A DNA stretch of 12,178 nt from an uncultured Oscillospiraceae bacterium (GCA_958448395.1 CAUDDP010000062.1:1-12178); one strand, 5' to 3'. Positions 1 through 6,486 are shown, counted from the stretch's first letter. The notes: a model not told the origin generated them from the sequence alone. A program made the numbers and translations.

Positions 1-2
1 TT

Positions 3-212
3 CTGCCGGCACAGTTTGTGATTGGCAGCGGTAGAATGCATTCTCGTCGAACTCATATTGTGGAAAACATGAATAAACCGGAAAAGTTTTCTTGTTTTGT
101 ACGACGTTGTGACGAAAGTAAAATCGTTTTTCAAACGCTTTCCGTCAAATATGACAAACCAGCAGAAAAAAGCTGGATGGATACTTTACAAGCTATAAAA
201 AATCGTGTATAA
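3..212 (+). CDS. C-terminal fragment of an unrecognised protein, running in from the left edge
   Basis: The frame beginning at base 3 is open from the window edge to a TAA at 210-212, giving 69 residues that begin Leu-Pro-Ala-Gln-Phe and end Ile-Lys-Asn-Arg-Val. The start lies outside the window; the GTG at 18 has no ribosome binding site before it and is more likely an internal valine. The stretch is basic and probably soluble, with no membrane segment, and contains two cysteines and several aromatic residues. I do not recognise the family. It is somewhat richer in AT than the following genes. Its last codons overlap the promoter-like sequence at 185-213, and about 65 bases separate it from the next gene, so it probably ends its own transcription unit. 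That it is coding is likely from the uninterrupted 69 codons, but not proven. Confidence 0.55.
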   Translation: MPAQFVIGSGRMHSRRTHIVENMNKPEKFSCFVRRCDESKIVFQTLSVKYDKPAEKSWMDTLQAIKNRV

Positions 213-213
213 T
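185..213 (+). promoter_or_regulatory. Sigma-A-type promoter for the cyclophilin gene
   Basis: TTTACA at 185-190 and TATAAT at 208-213 are separated by exactly 17 bases. The -35 box matches five of six consensus bases and the -10 box all six. Transcription would start near 220, leaving a leader of about 58 bases before the ATG at 278. The promoter overlaps the end of the preceding reading frame (stop at 210-212), which suggests the cyclophilin gene is transcribed independently of it. Inferred from sequence only. Confidence 0.7.
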
Positions 214-277
214 AAAGGGTGTTCTTATGTAAACTATGTGTAATCGGCGAGTGATATGGACAAACTGAGGTGAGAAT

Positions 278-1039
278 ATGAGACGAATCCCTGCATTGCT
301 GCTGAGCGGTGTCCTGTTGCTGGAGGGCTTGACGGGCTGTGCCAACAAGCAGGAAACAGTTGCAGTAAAAAATTTTACTGCACCGGAAAAAGGGGAAGAA
401 TTGGTTGTCATTCAAGTAAAAGATTATGGTACGATTAAAATAAAGGTGTTTTCTGATTTGCTGCCGGAAGCATGTGAAAATTTTGTAACACATGCGAAGA
501 ATGGTTACTATGATGAACGATTGTTTCATCGTGTGATTGAGAACTTTATGATTCAGGGTGGTGACCCGAAAGGAGACGGAACTGGAGGGGAAAGCATCTG
601 GGGCGGCAAATTTGATGGCGGCGTTGATCCTTCGTTGATTCATGTGCGTGGTGCGGTTGCCTACGCCAACAGCGGTGGAACCAATACGGACGGCAGCCAG
701 TTCTATATTGTTACCGGCGGTCCGGTATCGCTGAAGACACTGGAGGAATATGAGGAGCATGGCGATGGCTCTTACAGCGACGAGCAGAAAGAACTGTACA
801 CGACGATTGGTGGTGCACCATGGCTGGACGGAAAATATACGGTTTTCGGACAGGTCGTAGAGGGACTGGATGTTGCCATTGCCATTTCAGAAATCACAGA
901 TAAAAATAGTGATAATAAGCCGTATACCTCTGTTGTCATGGAATCTGTGACAGTAGAACCGTATGACGGCAGTGAACTGCACTGGTATGCTTCAGAAAAT
1001 TTGAATGATTCGGAGACTTCAAATGAGAATGCAGAATAA
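278..1039 (+). CDS. Cyclophilin-type peptidyl-prolyl cis-trans isomerase, lipoprotein
   Basis: A 253-residue protein predicted to catalyse cis-trans isomerisation of peptidyl-proline bonds and so assist protein folding on the outer face of the membrane. Residues 1-21 form a lipoprotein signal: two arginines, a leucine-rich core (with an odd Glu16), and the lipobox Leu-Thr-Gly-Cys with Cys21 as the lipidated residue. The cyclophilin domain spans about 42-227. It has the Phe-His-Arg segment with Arg85, Phe90, Met91 and Gln93, the Gly-Ser-Gln-Phe segment at 139-142, and Trp182 followed by Leu-Asp-Gly-Lys. The residue equivalent to His126 of human cyclophilin A is Tyr187 here. An acidic insert at about 150-178 before Trp182 is, from memory, common in Firmicutes homologues. 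The tail after 228 is acidic and probably disordered. The start is supported by GAGGTGAG just upstream and by the signal sequence. murA follows 81 bases later with no clear terminator between, so the two may share a transcript. Family call firm; natural substrates unknown. Confidence 0.93.
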   Translation: MRRIPALLLSGVLLLEGLTGCANKQETVAVKNFTAPEKGEELVVIQVKDYGTIKIKVFSDLLPEACENFVTHAKNGYYDERLFHRVIENFMIQGGDPKGDGTGGESIWGGKFDGGVDPSLIHVRGAVAYANSGGTNTDGSQFYIVTGGPVSLKTLEEYEEHGDGSYSDEQKELYTTIGGAPWLDGKYTVFGQVVEGLDVAIAISEITDKNSDNKPYTSVVMESVTVEPYDGSELHWYASENLNDSETSNENAE

Positions 1040-1120
1040 AAACCAGCAGTGCAGTACGCTTGCGGCTGCGAGAAAAATAGAGAATAACATGCCGTATCAG
1101 ATGCAAAAGGAGAGAATAAA

Positions 1121-2404
1121 GTGGATAAATTTGTAATTCATGGCGGACATCGGCTTTCCGGTGAAATCGAGGTCAGTGGAGCAAAAAATGCAGCAGTTGC
1201 TTTGATTCCAGCGGTTTTGCTGTGTGATGAGCCTTGTGTATTGGAAAATGTGCCGGAAATCAGTGACGTTTCCATCAGCCTGCGGATTCTGTATGAGATG
1301 GGGGCAAAGGTGGAGTATATCAATCGGACAACGGTTCGGATTTCCACAGTCGGATTAAAAAACTTCTGTGTACCATATGAGAGTGCCAGAAGAATGCGGG
1401 CATCCTATTATTTTCTGGGGGCACTGCTTGGAAAATTCGGCAGAGCAAGGGTGTCTATGCCGGGCGGATGTCCGTTGGGCGATCGTCCGATTGACCAGCA
1501 TCTGAAAGCATTTACTGCACTGGGGGCAAAGTGTAATATTCAGCATGGTATGGTTGATCTTCTTGCAGAAAAGTTGACGGGCAGTCAGATTTACTTAGAT
1601 GTTGTTTCTGTGGGTGCAACCATGAATGCTATGCTGGCAGCCGTTCGGGCAGAGGGATTGACTGTGATTGAAAATGCGGCAAAGGAACCGCATATTGTTG
1701 ACCTTGCGAATTTTCTGAATTCCATGGGTGCTGATATTATGGGTGCCGGAACGGATGTTATCAAAATCCGTGGGGTACGGCATCTGCACGGTACGACGTA
1801 TTCCGTGATTCCGGATCAGATTGAGGCTGGTACGTTCATGATTGCAGTGGCTGCCACACATGGGGATGTGCTGGTGAAGAATGTGATTCCGAAGCACTTG
1901 GAACCGATTACCATGAAGCTGCGGAAGATTGGTGTCAATGTGGAAGAATTTGATGACAGCGTGCGAGTTTGGGTAGATGGTCCGCTGGTACGGGCAAATG
2001 TTAAGACGATGCCGCATCCGGGTTTTCCGACCGATATGCAGCCGCAGATTACCACGCTGCTGACGCTGGCAGAGGGAACTAGCATTATCACCGAAGGTGT
2101 TTGGGAACAGCGATTCCGATATGTCGATGAGCTGCGGCGTATGGGTGCGGATATTTCCGTAGACGGGAAAGTAGCAGTCGTAGAGGGGACAGGAAAGCTG
2201 ACAGGTGCACCGGTAAAGGCTTGTGACCTGCGTGCAGGTGCTGCATTGATTATTGCAGGTTTGGCAGCACGGGGTGTCACAGAAATTGAAGACATCTATC
2301 ATATTGAACGTGGCTATTCCTGTTTGGATGAGAAGCTGCGGCAGGTTGGTGCAGATATTCAAAAAATCTCCACACCAGTTTCCACGCTGCGGGAAGCTCT
2401 GTAA
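1121..2404 (+). CDS. murA: UDP-N-acetylglucosamine 1-carboxyvinyltransferase
   Basis: A 427-residue cytosolic enzyme that transfers enolpyruvate from phosphoenolpyruvate to UDP-N-acetylglucosamine, the first committed step of peptidoglycan synthesis and the target of fosfomycin. The length is normal for the family. Visible landmarks are Lys22-Asn23 in the N-terminal Gly-Ala-Lys-Asn segment, the catalytic loop Pro-Gly-Gly-Cys with Cys117 (Cys115 in E. coli), Asp305 in Phe-Pro-Thr-Asp-Met-Gln, and Arg397 in Glu-Arg-Gly-Tyr near the C-terminus. The catalytic cysteine is present rather than the aspartate of naturally fosfomycin-resistant enzymes, so sensitivity is predicted at the target level (inference). 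The start is GTG at 1121, fixed by AAAGGAGAG at 1106-1114 and by the conserved N-terminus. Many Firmicutes carry two murA paralogues; which one this is cannot be told here. A terminator follows at 2480-2509. Confidence 0.96.
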   Translation: MDKFVIHGGHRLSGEIEVSGAKNAAVALIPAVLLCDEPCVLENVPEISDVSISLRILYEMGAKVEYINRTTVRISTVGLKNFCVPYESARRMRASYYFLGALLGKFGRARVSMPGGCPLGDRPIDQHLKAFTALGAKCNIQHGMVDLLAEKLTGSQIYLDVVSVGATMNAMLAAVRAEGLTVIENAAKEPHIVDLANFLNSMGADIMGAGTDVIKIRGVRHLHGTTYSVIPDQIEAGTFMIAVAATHGDVLVKNVIPKHLEPITMKLRKIGVNVEEFDDSVRVWVDGPLVRANVKTMPHPGFPTDMQPQITTLLTLAEGTSIITEGVWEQRFRYVDELRRMGADISVDGKVAVVEGTGKLTGAPVKACDLRAGAALIIAGLAARGVTEIEDIYHIERGYSCLDEKLRQVGADIQKISTPVSTLREAL

Positions 2405-2479
2405 GAGAGAAAATAAGCGGGTGCGGTTTGACAAAGCGGATGTGCATGATTCGTTCTGTGTGACCGCAGCCAAAATAGC

Positions 2480-2509
2480 TGCCCTCTTTTTCTTTAAGAG
2501 GGCATTTTT
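2480..2509 (+). terminator. Intrinsic terminator after murA
   Basis: A perfect 9-bp stem with arms TGCCCTCTT (2480-2488) and AAGAGGGCA (2496-2504), a 7-base pyrimidine-rich loop, and TTTTT at 2505-2509. It lies 75 bases after the murA stop and should separate murA from the next pair of genes. No convincing promoter box could be assigned between this terminator and the MBL gene. Confidence 0.85.
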
Positions 2510-2598
2510 GACGAATAAATGGGCAGCAGCGGCTATGTTGAGAAACCAAAGCGATTCGGCTGCTGCTTTGATCGAATAAAAAGAAGGATGAACCCCCT

Positions 2599-3378
2599 AT
2601 GGCAAAATTTTACAACCTTTTTAGCTCCAGTTCCGGCAATGCAGCCTATCTGGGCAATGAAAAGGCAGGAATTCTGTTTGATATTGGGATTTCCAACAGA
2701 AGACTCTGTCATGCTTTGCAGGAGCGTGATATTTCCCCCAAAGCCGTACAAGCGGTCTGCATCACGCACACCCACAGTGACCATATTGCTGGGCTGCGGG
2801 TCTTTTTGAAGCAGCATCCCGTTCCGCTCTGTGGCACGGAGGAAACGCTGCATGAATTGGCAGACCAACTGTCCGTTGATGTCCCTTTCATTTTTATGAA
2901 TCAGACGCAAGTCATTGCGGACAACTGGGAGATTATCGCCTTTCCCACGCCACATGATGCAGCTGGCAGTTGTGGATATCGGATTCACACAGCAGATGAC
3001 CGTACCTGTGCCATTTGCACCGATTTAGGGGAAGTTACAGAGACGGTTCGGAAAGGTGTACAGGGTTGTGATCTGGTGCTGTTGGAGTCTAATTATGAGG
3101 AATCCATGCTGCGGAATGGCTCATATCCAGCATATTTAAAGGCACGGATTCGAGGAAAAAAGGGGCATTTATCCAATGCAGACAGTGCTGCTTTTGCCAG
3201 AGAACTGGTGGAAACAGGTACCACAAGGCTGATTCTGGGGCATCTGAGTCAGCATAACAATACACCAAACTGTGCAGAACAGGCAGCATTGTCCGGGCTT
3301 TCGGGAATGCAGCGAAATCGGGATTACATATTGCAGGTGGCTGCACCAACCGGGTTGGAAAAGGCGGTGATTTTTTAA
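2599..3378 (+). CDS. yycJ: YycJ/WalJ-type metallo-beta-lactamase-fold hydrolase
   Basis: A 259-residue cytosolic protein with the metallo-beta-lactamase fold. The metal-binding His-Thr-His-Ser-Asp-His motif is at 57-62, with further likely ligands His119, Asp142 in Thr-Asp-Leu-Gly, and His215 in Gly-His-Leu-Ser. The Lys-Gly-His-Leu-Ser-Asn-Ala-Asp-Ser segment near 188-196 and the Gly-His-Leu-Ser-Gln-His-Asn-Asn segment near 214-221 are typical of the YycJ/WalJ group. From family knowledge, that group has been linked to DNA metabolism and to coordinating cell division with replication; the substrate is not established and cannot be read from this sequence. The start is ATG 2599, preceded by AGAAGG at 2582-2587 with a rather long spacer. 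The stop is one base before rlmH, so the two genes are almost certainly cotranscribed, an arrangement I know from Clostridia. Confidence 0.88.
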   Translation: MAKFYNLFSSSSGNAAYLGNEKAGILFDIGISNRRLCHALQERDISPKAVQAVCITHTHSDHIAGLRVFLKQHPVPLCGTEETLHELADQLSVDVPFIFMNQTQVIADNWEIIAFPTPHDAAGSCGYRIHTADDRTCAICTDLGEVTETVRKGVQGCDLVLLESNYEESMLRNGSYPAYLKARIRGKKGHLSNADSAAFARELVETGTTRLILGHLSQHNNTPNCAEQAALSGLSGMQRNRDYILQVAAPTGLEKAVIF

Positions 3379-3379
3379 T

Positions 3380-3856
3380 ATGCAGTGGATACAGCTTTTG
3401 ACTTACGGCAAGTTGAAAGAGCCGTATTTACGGGCAGCGTGTGCAGAGTATGAAAAACGACTTTCTCGCTTTTGCAAGCTGCAATGTGTGGAGTTAGAGC
3501 CGGTTTCGCTGCCGGAGCGACCATCTGAAAAGGAGATTGCAGCGGCATTGGAAAAAGAGGCACAGCCGCTGCTCAAACGGAAAAAGGGCTTTACCATTGC
3601 CATGTGTATCGAGGGAAAGCAGTTGAATAGTCCACAGTTTGCACAGCTGTTGCAGCGTGCTGCTGTGCAGGGAGATACTGCGGTTACCTTGCTGATTGGT
3701 AGTTCTTATGGGTTGGCGGAATGTGTCAAGCAGGCTGCGGATTTGCGGCTTTCCATGTCAGCCATGACGTTTCCGCATCAATTGGCAAGGGTGATGTTGT
3801 TGGAGCAGATTTATCGGGGCTATCAGATTTTAGGTGGCAGCCCTTATCATAAATAA
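3380..3856 (+). CDS. rlmH: 23S rRNA (pseudouridine-1915-N3)-methyltransferase RlmH
   Basis: A 158-residue SPOUT-class methyltransferase that transfers a methyl group from S-adenosylmethionine to pseudouridine 1915 in helix 69 of 23S rRNA, acting on the assembled 70S ribosome as a homodimer. Landmarks are the Tyr-Gly-Lys-Leu-Lys-Glu opening (9-14), the cofactor loop Ile-Gly-Ser-Ser-Tyr-Gly (106-111), the Met-Thr-Phe-Pro-His-Gln-Leu-Ala-Arg trefoil-knot segment (129-137), and the C-terminal Ser-Pro-Tyr-His-Lys. The cofactor loop has Ser108 where I remember Gly as usual, a mild departure. Length matches the roughly 155-160 residues normal for the family. The ATG lies one base after the yycJ stop, with a weak GGCGGTGA upstream, so translation is probably coupled. 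No T-tract terminator follows; repeat copy A begins about 28 bases downstream. Confidence 0.96.
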   Translation: MQWIQLLTYGKLKEPYLRAACAEYEKRLSRFCKLQCVELEPVSLPERPSEKEIAAALEKEAQPLLKRKKGFTIAMCIEGKQLNSPQFAQLLQRAAVQGDTAVTLLIGSSYGLAECVKQAADLRLSMSAMTFPHQLARVMLLEQIYRGYQILGGSPYHK

Positions 3857-3884
3857 CGTGTGTGCCATAAACAAGTTTGATTCG

Positions 3885-4265
3885 CCGCAGGCGACTGCGG
3901 TCAAGCTGGCTCAGCTTGGCGGAGGGGTGCAGGGGACAAGCTGTCCCCTGCGAAACGCTGCAATTAGAGTTTTGGTAACGGAATGAGGAACAAGCTGCTG
4001 CTGTCCGCCTTCTAAAATAACAAAACGATATAGAATACAGAAATACAGAGGAACAAGGATGCAAGTATGTACCACGTACAATGGCGGACAGCGGACACAG
4101 GCAGAGAGTGAAGCGATTCTGCCGGCGGAGATGAGATCGGTATCCGTGAGAGAAAATACAAAAAAGGATTCCCATGGAGATAATGCAGCAAGTATGTACC
4201 ACGTACAACGGCGGGCAGTGGACACAGGCAGAGAGCGAAGCGATTCTGCCGGCGACATGCAGATC
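3885..4265 (+). repeat. Dispersed multi-hairpin repeat, copy A
   Basis: Fills most of the 467-base gap between rlmH and the radical SAM gene. The proximal module (3891-4015) matches copy D (12000-12124) at 121 of 125 positions by hand alignment. In order it shows: CCGCAG/CTGCGG around a GCGA loop (near 3885-3900); AAGCTG/CAGCTT around GCT (3903-3917); a perfect 10-bp stem GCAGGGGACA/TGTCCCCTGC around AGC (3929-3951); and the strand GCTGTCCGCC (about 4001-4010), which pairs with GGCGGACAGC (about 4083-4092) across about 70 bases. Inside that interval is TGTAC/GTACA around CAC. The distal module occurs twice at a 127-base period (4061-4187 and from 4188), each with a GGCAGA/TCTGCC stem. No RNA polymerase stop signal, transposase or coding capacity is evident. 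Function unknown. Confidence 0.85.
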
Positions 4266-4324
4266 GTTTTATTTAGAATATGTCTGTTAGAGGAACAATT
4301 TCTTATTTCATATGAGGTGTTTTT

Positions 4325-4942
4325 ATGAAAGAAACAGCAATGACCATTGCCTATGCAGTGGGCAACAATTTATATTTAAATTTGACCAATCGGTGTCCTT
4401 GTGCTTGTACATTCTGTATTCGCACAATGGGGGATACTGCGTATGGGTCTGATCCATTGTGGTTGGAACACGAACCGAGCTGGGAGGAAGTAAAGGCAGC
4501 ACTGGATGCCATTGACGTTTGTACCTATCAAGAAGTCGTGTTCTGCGGATTTGGAGAACCAACGGAACGACTGGAACTGCTCTGCCAGACAGCGGATTAT
4601 TTGAAGCAGGAACGGGGCGTACGCTGCATTCGGCTGAATACCAATGGGCTTTCGGACTTGCTGCACAACCGGAAGACAGCACAGGATTTGCAGGGACGGG
4701 TGGATATTGTTTCCATTAGCCTGAATGCTGGAACGGAGACGGAATATGTAAAAGTGACCCGTCCCATTTACAAGGAGAAGGCTTTTGCTGCGTTGCAGCA
4801 GTTTGCAGCAGACTGCAAACAGTATGTTCCACAGGTCATGTATAGTGTTGTGGATGTATTGCCGCAGGCGGAGCTGGAAGCGGCACAAGCGTTGGCAGAT
4901 CAGCAGGGGATTTATTTGCGTGTACGGAAATTTGATTCCTGA
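4325..4942 (+). CDS. Radical SAM protein, TatD-linked family
   Basis: A 205-residue radical SAM enzyme. The iron-sulfur motif Cys-x3-Cys-x2-Cys is at Cys24, Cys28 and Cys31 (with an extra Cys26), in Thr-Asn-Arg-Cys-Pro-Cys-Ala-Cys-Thr-Phe-Cys. Gly-Phe-Gly-Glu-Pro-Thr at 75-80 is the S-adenosylmethionine-binding Gly-Gly-Glu-like motif, and Asn-Thr-Asn-Gly at 105-108 and Ser-Ile-Ser-Leu-Asn at 130-134 fit the following strands. The compact length, the Gly-Asn-Asn-Leu-Tyr N-terminus and the Leu-Arg-Val-Arg ending match the group known as TatD-associated radical SAM proteins (family recalled, not searched). The reaction is unknown. The usual partner, a TatD-type nuclease, is not adjacent. ATG 4325 is chosen over the ATG six codons in because GAGGTG (4314-4319) lies five bases before it. 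A weak promoter candidate (GCGACA at 4252, TAGAAT at 4274, 16-base spacer) lies just after repeat A. Confidence 0.85.
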   Translation: MKETAMTIAYAVGNNLYLNLTNRCPCACTFCIRTMGDTAYGSDPLWLEHEPSWEEVKAALDAIDVCTYQEVVFCGFGEPTERLELLCQTADYLKQERGVRCIRLNTNGLSDLLHNRKTAQDLQGRVDIVSISLNAGTETEYVKVTRPIYKEKAFAALQQFAADCKQYVPQVMYSVVDVLPQAELEAAQALADQQGIYLRVRKFDS

Positions 4943-4966
4943 TGGATAACATTGAGAATGATATAC

Positions 4967-5010
4967 AAAAAAGTCGCATCTGGTTTTGAAATCAGATACG
5001 ACTTTTTATT
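4967..5010. terminator. Intrinsic terminator, probably bidirectional, between convergent genes
   Basis: A 15-bp stem with one C-A mismatch: the left arm (4968-4982) starts AAAAAGTCGC and the right arm (4993-5007) ends GCGAC-like plus TTTTT, around a 10-base loop that can itself pair further. The run of A on the left and T on the right means it can act in either direction. It lies 25 bases after the radical SAM stop and 55 bases beyond the end of the minus-strand gene at 5065, so it can end both transcripts. Confidence 0.85.
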
Positions 5011-5064
5011 TTTGGAGACGGCAACAATTCTTTTGGTGTTTGGAGAGAAATGAAAATGTATCCG

Positions 5065-5763
5065 TTAACAGCGGTATTGGTTCTCACGCATTTCTTGTGC
5101 ATTCATTTTAAGATACTTATAGTTGGATCGTTCTGCTTTATCTAAATAAAAATTTAATTTAGAGGAATGAATCCGATATAAAACATTTAAAGCCGCAATT
5201 TTTTGGTATTCATCCTGATATTCATTATTCTGAAACTTTTTTCTTTCCCAAAACATAATTGCATATTTTTCTGCTTCTTCCGGATAAATATCAGCCAACG
5301 TGCATAATGCTAATCTTTGCGTATATTCATCTTCAACTACAAGAAAATCATAGATTAATTTCTGAAGATCGTCATTGCCCTTGTAATTGCTTAAATGCTC
5401 TGCAAACTGCCATTTTGCATTTGTATAATCTGTTTTTAAACTGCATCTGCACAATAAGGAGAACCATTCGTTGTATTTTTCTAATTCTGTAACAAGCAAG
5501 CTGCCTTCATTATCTCTTGCAATAACATACAATAAATCATCAATTACTTGTTCCGTAGCTATTGCAACGGAATTATTTTTTATAAAATTGAAGGCGTATG
5601 AAAACATCTTATCATATGTATCACAAAAGCACCACTCACCATTATCATTTTCCTCTGTTTTTTCAGGATAATTTATTTTCGCCCATAACTTAAACGCATT
5701 GACTCTTATGTGTAACTTAAACGCATGGACTTTTATGCGTAAATTACTTTTCTTATTCATCAT
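5065..5763 (-). CDS. AT-rich orphan protein, mainly helical, possibly HEAT-like
   Basis: A 232-residue protein that I do not recognise. The start is ATG 5763, with AGGAG seven bases upstream; a second ATG follows at 5760. Residues 9-17 (Arg-Ile-Lys-Val-His-Ala-Phe-Lys-Leu) and 18-26 (His-Ile-Arg-Val-Asn-Ala-Phe-Lys-Leu) are a nine-residue tandem duplication encoded by two 27-base units. The rest is rich in Leu, Lys, Glu, Tyr and Asn and looks all-helical. Paired helices at about 140-165 and 180-210 resemble HEAT or armadillo-type repeats, but this is an impression of spacing rather than a motif match. No signal peptide, membrane segment or catalytic motif is visible. Base composition is far more AT-rich than its neighbours (sampled lines about 20-33% GC against about 50-55%), which suggests transfer. 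It lies alone on the minus strand between the terminator at 4967-5010 and inverted repeat copy B. Orphan helical-repeat proteins like this are sometimes immunity proteins, but nothing here shows that. Confidence 0.75.
   Translation of the reverse strand: MMNKKSNLRIKVHAFKLHIRVNAFKLWAKINYPEKTEENDNGEWCFCDTYDKMFSYAFNFIKNNSVAIATEQVIDDLLYVIARDNEGSLLVTELEKYNEWFSLLCRCSLKTDYTNAKWQFAEHLSNYKGNDDLQKLIYDFLVVEDEYTQRLALCTLADIYPEEAEKYAIMFWERKKFQNNEYQDEYQKIAALNVLYRIHSSKLNFYLDKAERSNYKYLKMNAQEMRENQYRC
5686..5739 (-). repeat. 27-bp in-frame tandem duplication
   Basis: Two adjacent 27-base units (5686-5712 and 5713-5739) agree at 24 of 27 positions; both start TAACTTAAACGCAT on the plus strand. The unit is exactly nine codons, so the frame is kept, adding nine residues near the N-terminus of the orphan protein. 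Confidence 0.9.
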
Positions 5764-5830
5764 AATAGTCTCCTATCTATAAAATAATGCATACTTGAAT
5801 TTAAATTTATTTTATTATTTACTATGCCGA

Positions 5831-5923
5831 ACCAAAACTCTAATTGCAGCGTTTCGCAGGGGACAGATTGAAAGCAGTCACCGTTCGGCGGAGTAATCCA
5901 CTCCATCATTTGAAAATGGATTT
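5831..5923 (-). repeat. Dispersed repeat, copy B, inverted and internally deleted
   Basis: Reads as the dispersed repeat on the minus strand. Bases 5831-5866 are the exact reverse complement of 36 bases in copy A (3941-3976). At its other end, 5896-5918 is the exact reverse complement of 23 bases in copy C (8646-8668). Between these, about 40 bases are missing relative to copies A and D, including the left arm of the 10-bp hairpin, so the main hairpin cannot form here. The remaining 90 or so bases up to the GNAT stop at 6016 contain only a small TGACA/TGTCA hairpin (about 5952-5964), which might weakly terminate the GNAT transcript; I see no gene in them. Confidence 0.8.
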
Positions 5924-6015
5924 AGGTGATCAAACTAAAAGACGGTGACATTATGTCATACATCCATTCACAATTGGTAATGATAGAATGGTGCTTTGAT
6001 TGAATTCACGTTGCC

Positions 6016-6477
6016 TTAGAGAATCTCCTGTTCTTCCAACGGGAAAATCATTTGCTGATAGGGCAATACCTGATAGCCCATTCTCTGATAGAGAGCAGCA
6101 GCCCGTTCATTTTCCGGTTCGACTTCCAGCCGCAGTTGTTTTGCCTTGCCCTTCCATTCAGTTGCGATAAATTGCAGGAACTGTCTGCCGAGTCCGTGAG
6201 AACGGAACGGCGGACGGATATAAAGACACTCCACCCAGAGTACCAAACCACCGGCTTCCTGTTGCATCATTTTATTCAGTACGGCAAATCCGGCAGGTTG
6301 TCCATCCACTTCAAACAGGTAACCCAGCAAGTACACATCTGACCGTAGTATTTCCTGTAGGGTTGCTGTGTGGTATTCAGACGGAACAGGGTGCAGTACA
6401 GCGGGAGAGTGAAAAAATTCTTCACATAGTTCATAGAAAGTCGCAGCATCTGCTGCGGTCAGTTTTCGGAATCTCAT
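6016..6477 (-). CDS. GNAT-family N-acetyltransferase
   Basis: A 153-residue cytosolic acetyltransferase predicted to move the acetyl group of acetyl-CoA to an amine. Motif A is Tyr-Ile-Arg-Pro-Pro-Phe-Arg-Ser-His-Gly-Leu-Gly at 86-97, giving Arg92-x-x-Gly95-x-Gly97, the pyrophosphate-binding loop. The Glu-Asn-Glu-Arg-Ala-Ala-Ala-Leu-Tyr segment at 122-130, then Gly-Tyr at 134-135, is the usual motif B. It covers a single full-length GNAT domain. The ATG at 6477 is nine bases after the aguB stop; its AAGGAG (6483-6488) overlaps that stop codon, so translation is probably coupled to aguB. That position suggests an amine such as putrescine or agmatine as substrate, but GNAT sequence does not reveal substrate, and protein N-termini or small toxins are equally possible. 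Confidence 0.88.
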   Translation of the reverse strand: MRFRKLTAADAATFYELCEEFFHSPAVLHPVPSEYHTATLQEILRSDVYLLGYLFEVDGQPAGFAVLNKMMQQEAGGLVLWVECLYIRPPFRSHGLGRQFLQFIATEWKGKAKQLRLEVEPENERAAALYQRMGYQVLPYQQMIFPLEEQEIL

Positions 6478-6486
6478 AAAATCTCC

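Noticed and set aside
1058..1095. Promoter directly before murA (TTGCGG, 17 bases, AATAAC)
   Set aside because: Both boxes match the consensus poorly; readthrough from the cyclophilin promoter is simpler.
1595..2473. 292-codon minus-strand frame opposite murA
   Set aside because: It is a shadow of murA: cysteine- and histidine-rich, with no start signal, and it overlaps a gene with full family motifs.
2508..2540. Promoter for yycJ-rlmH with TTGACG at 2508
   Set aside because: The -35 box is good, but no acceptable -10 box lies at 16-18 bases; TATGTT is 20 bases away.
3929..3951. The 10-bp hairpin of the repeat as an intrinsic terminator for rlmH
   Set aside because: It is followed by GAAACGCTG rather than a T run in either direction, so it does not fit the standard terminator pattern.
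3911..4258. Long minus-strand frame across repeat copy A, with a similar one at 8921-9148
   Set aside because: It spans hairpins and arises from the repeat sequence on the opposite strand; there is no ribosome binding site, and the frame is not kept by the 127- and 79-base periods.
4967..5010. Riboswitch or attenuator ahead of the orphan gene
   Set aside because: It lies beyond the 3' end of that gene and after the radical SAM stop, so it is a shared terminator between convergent genes.
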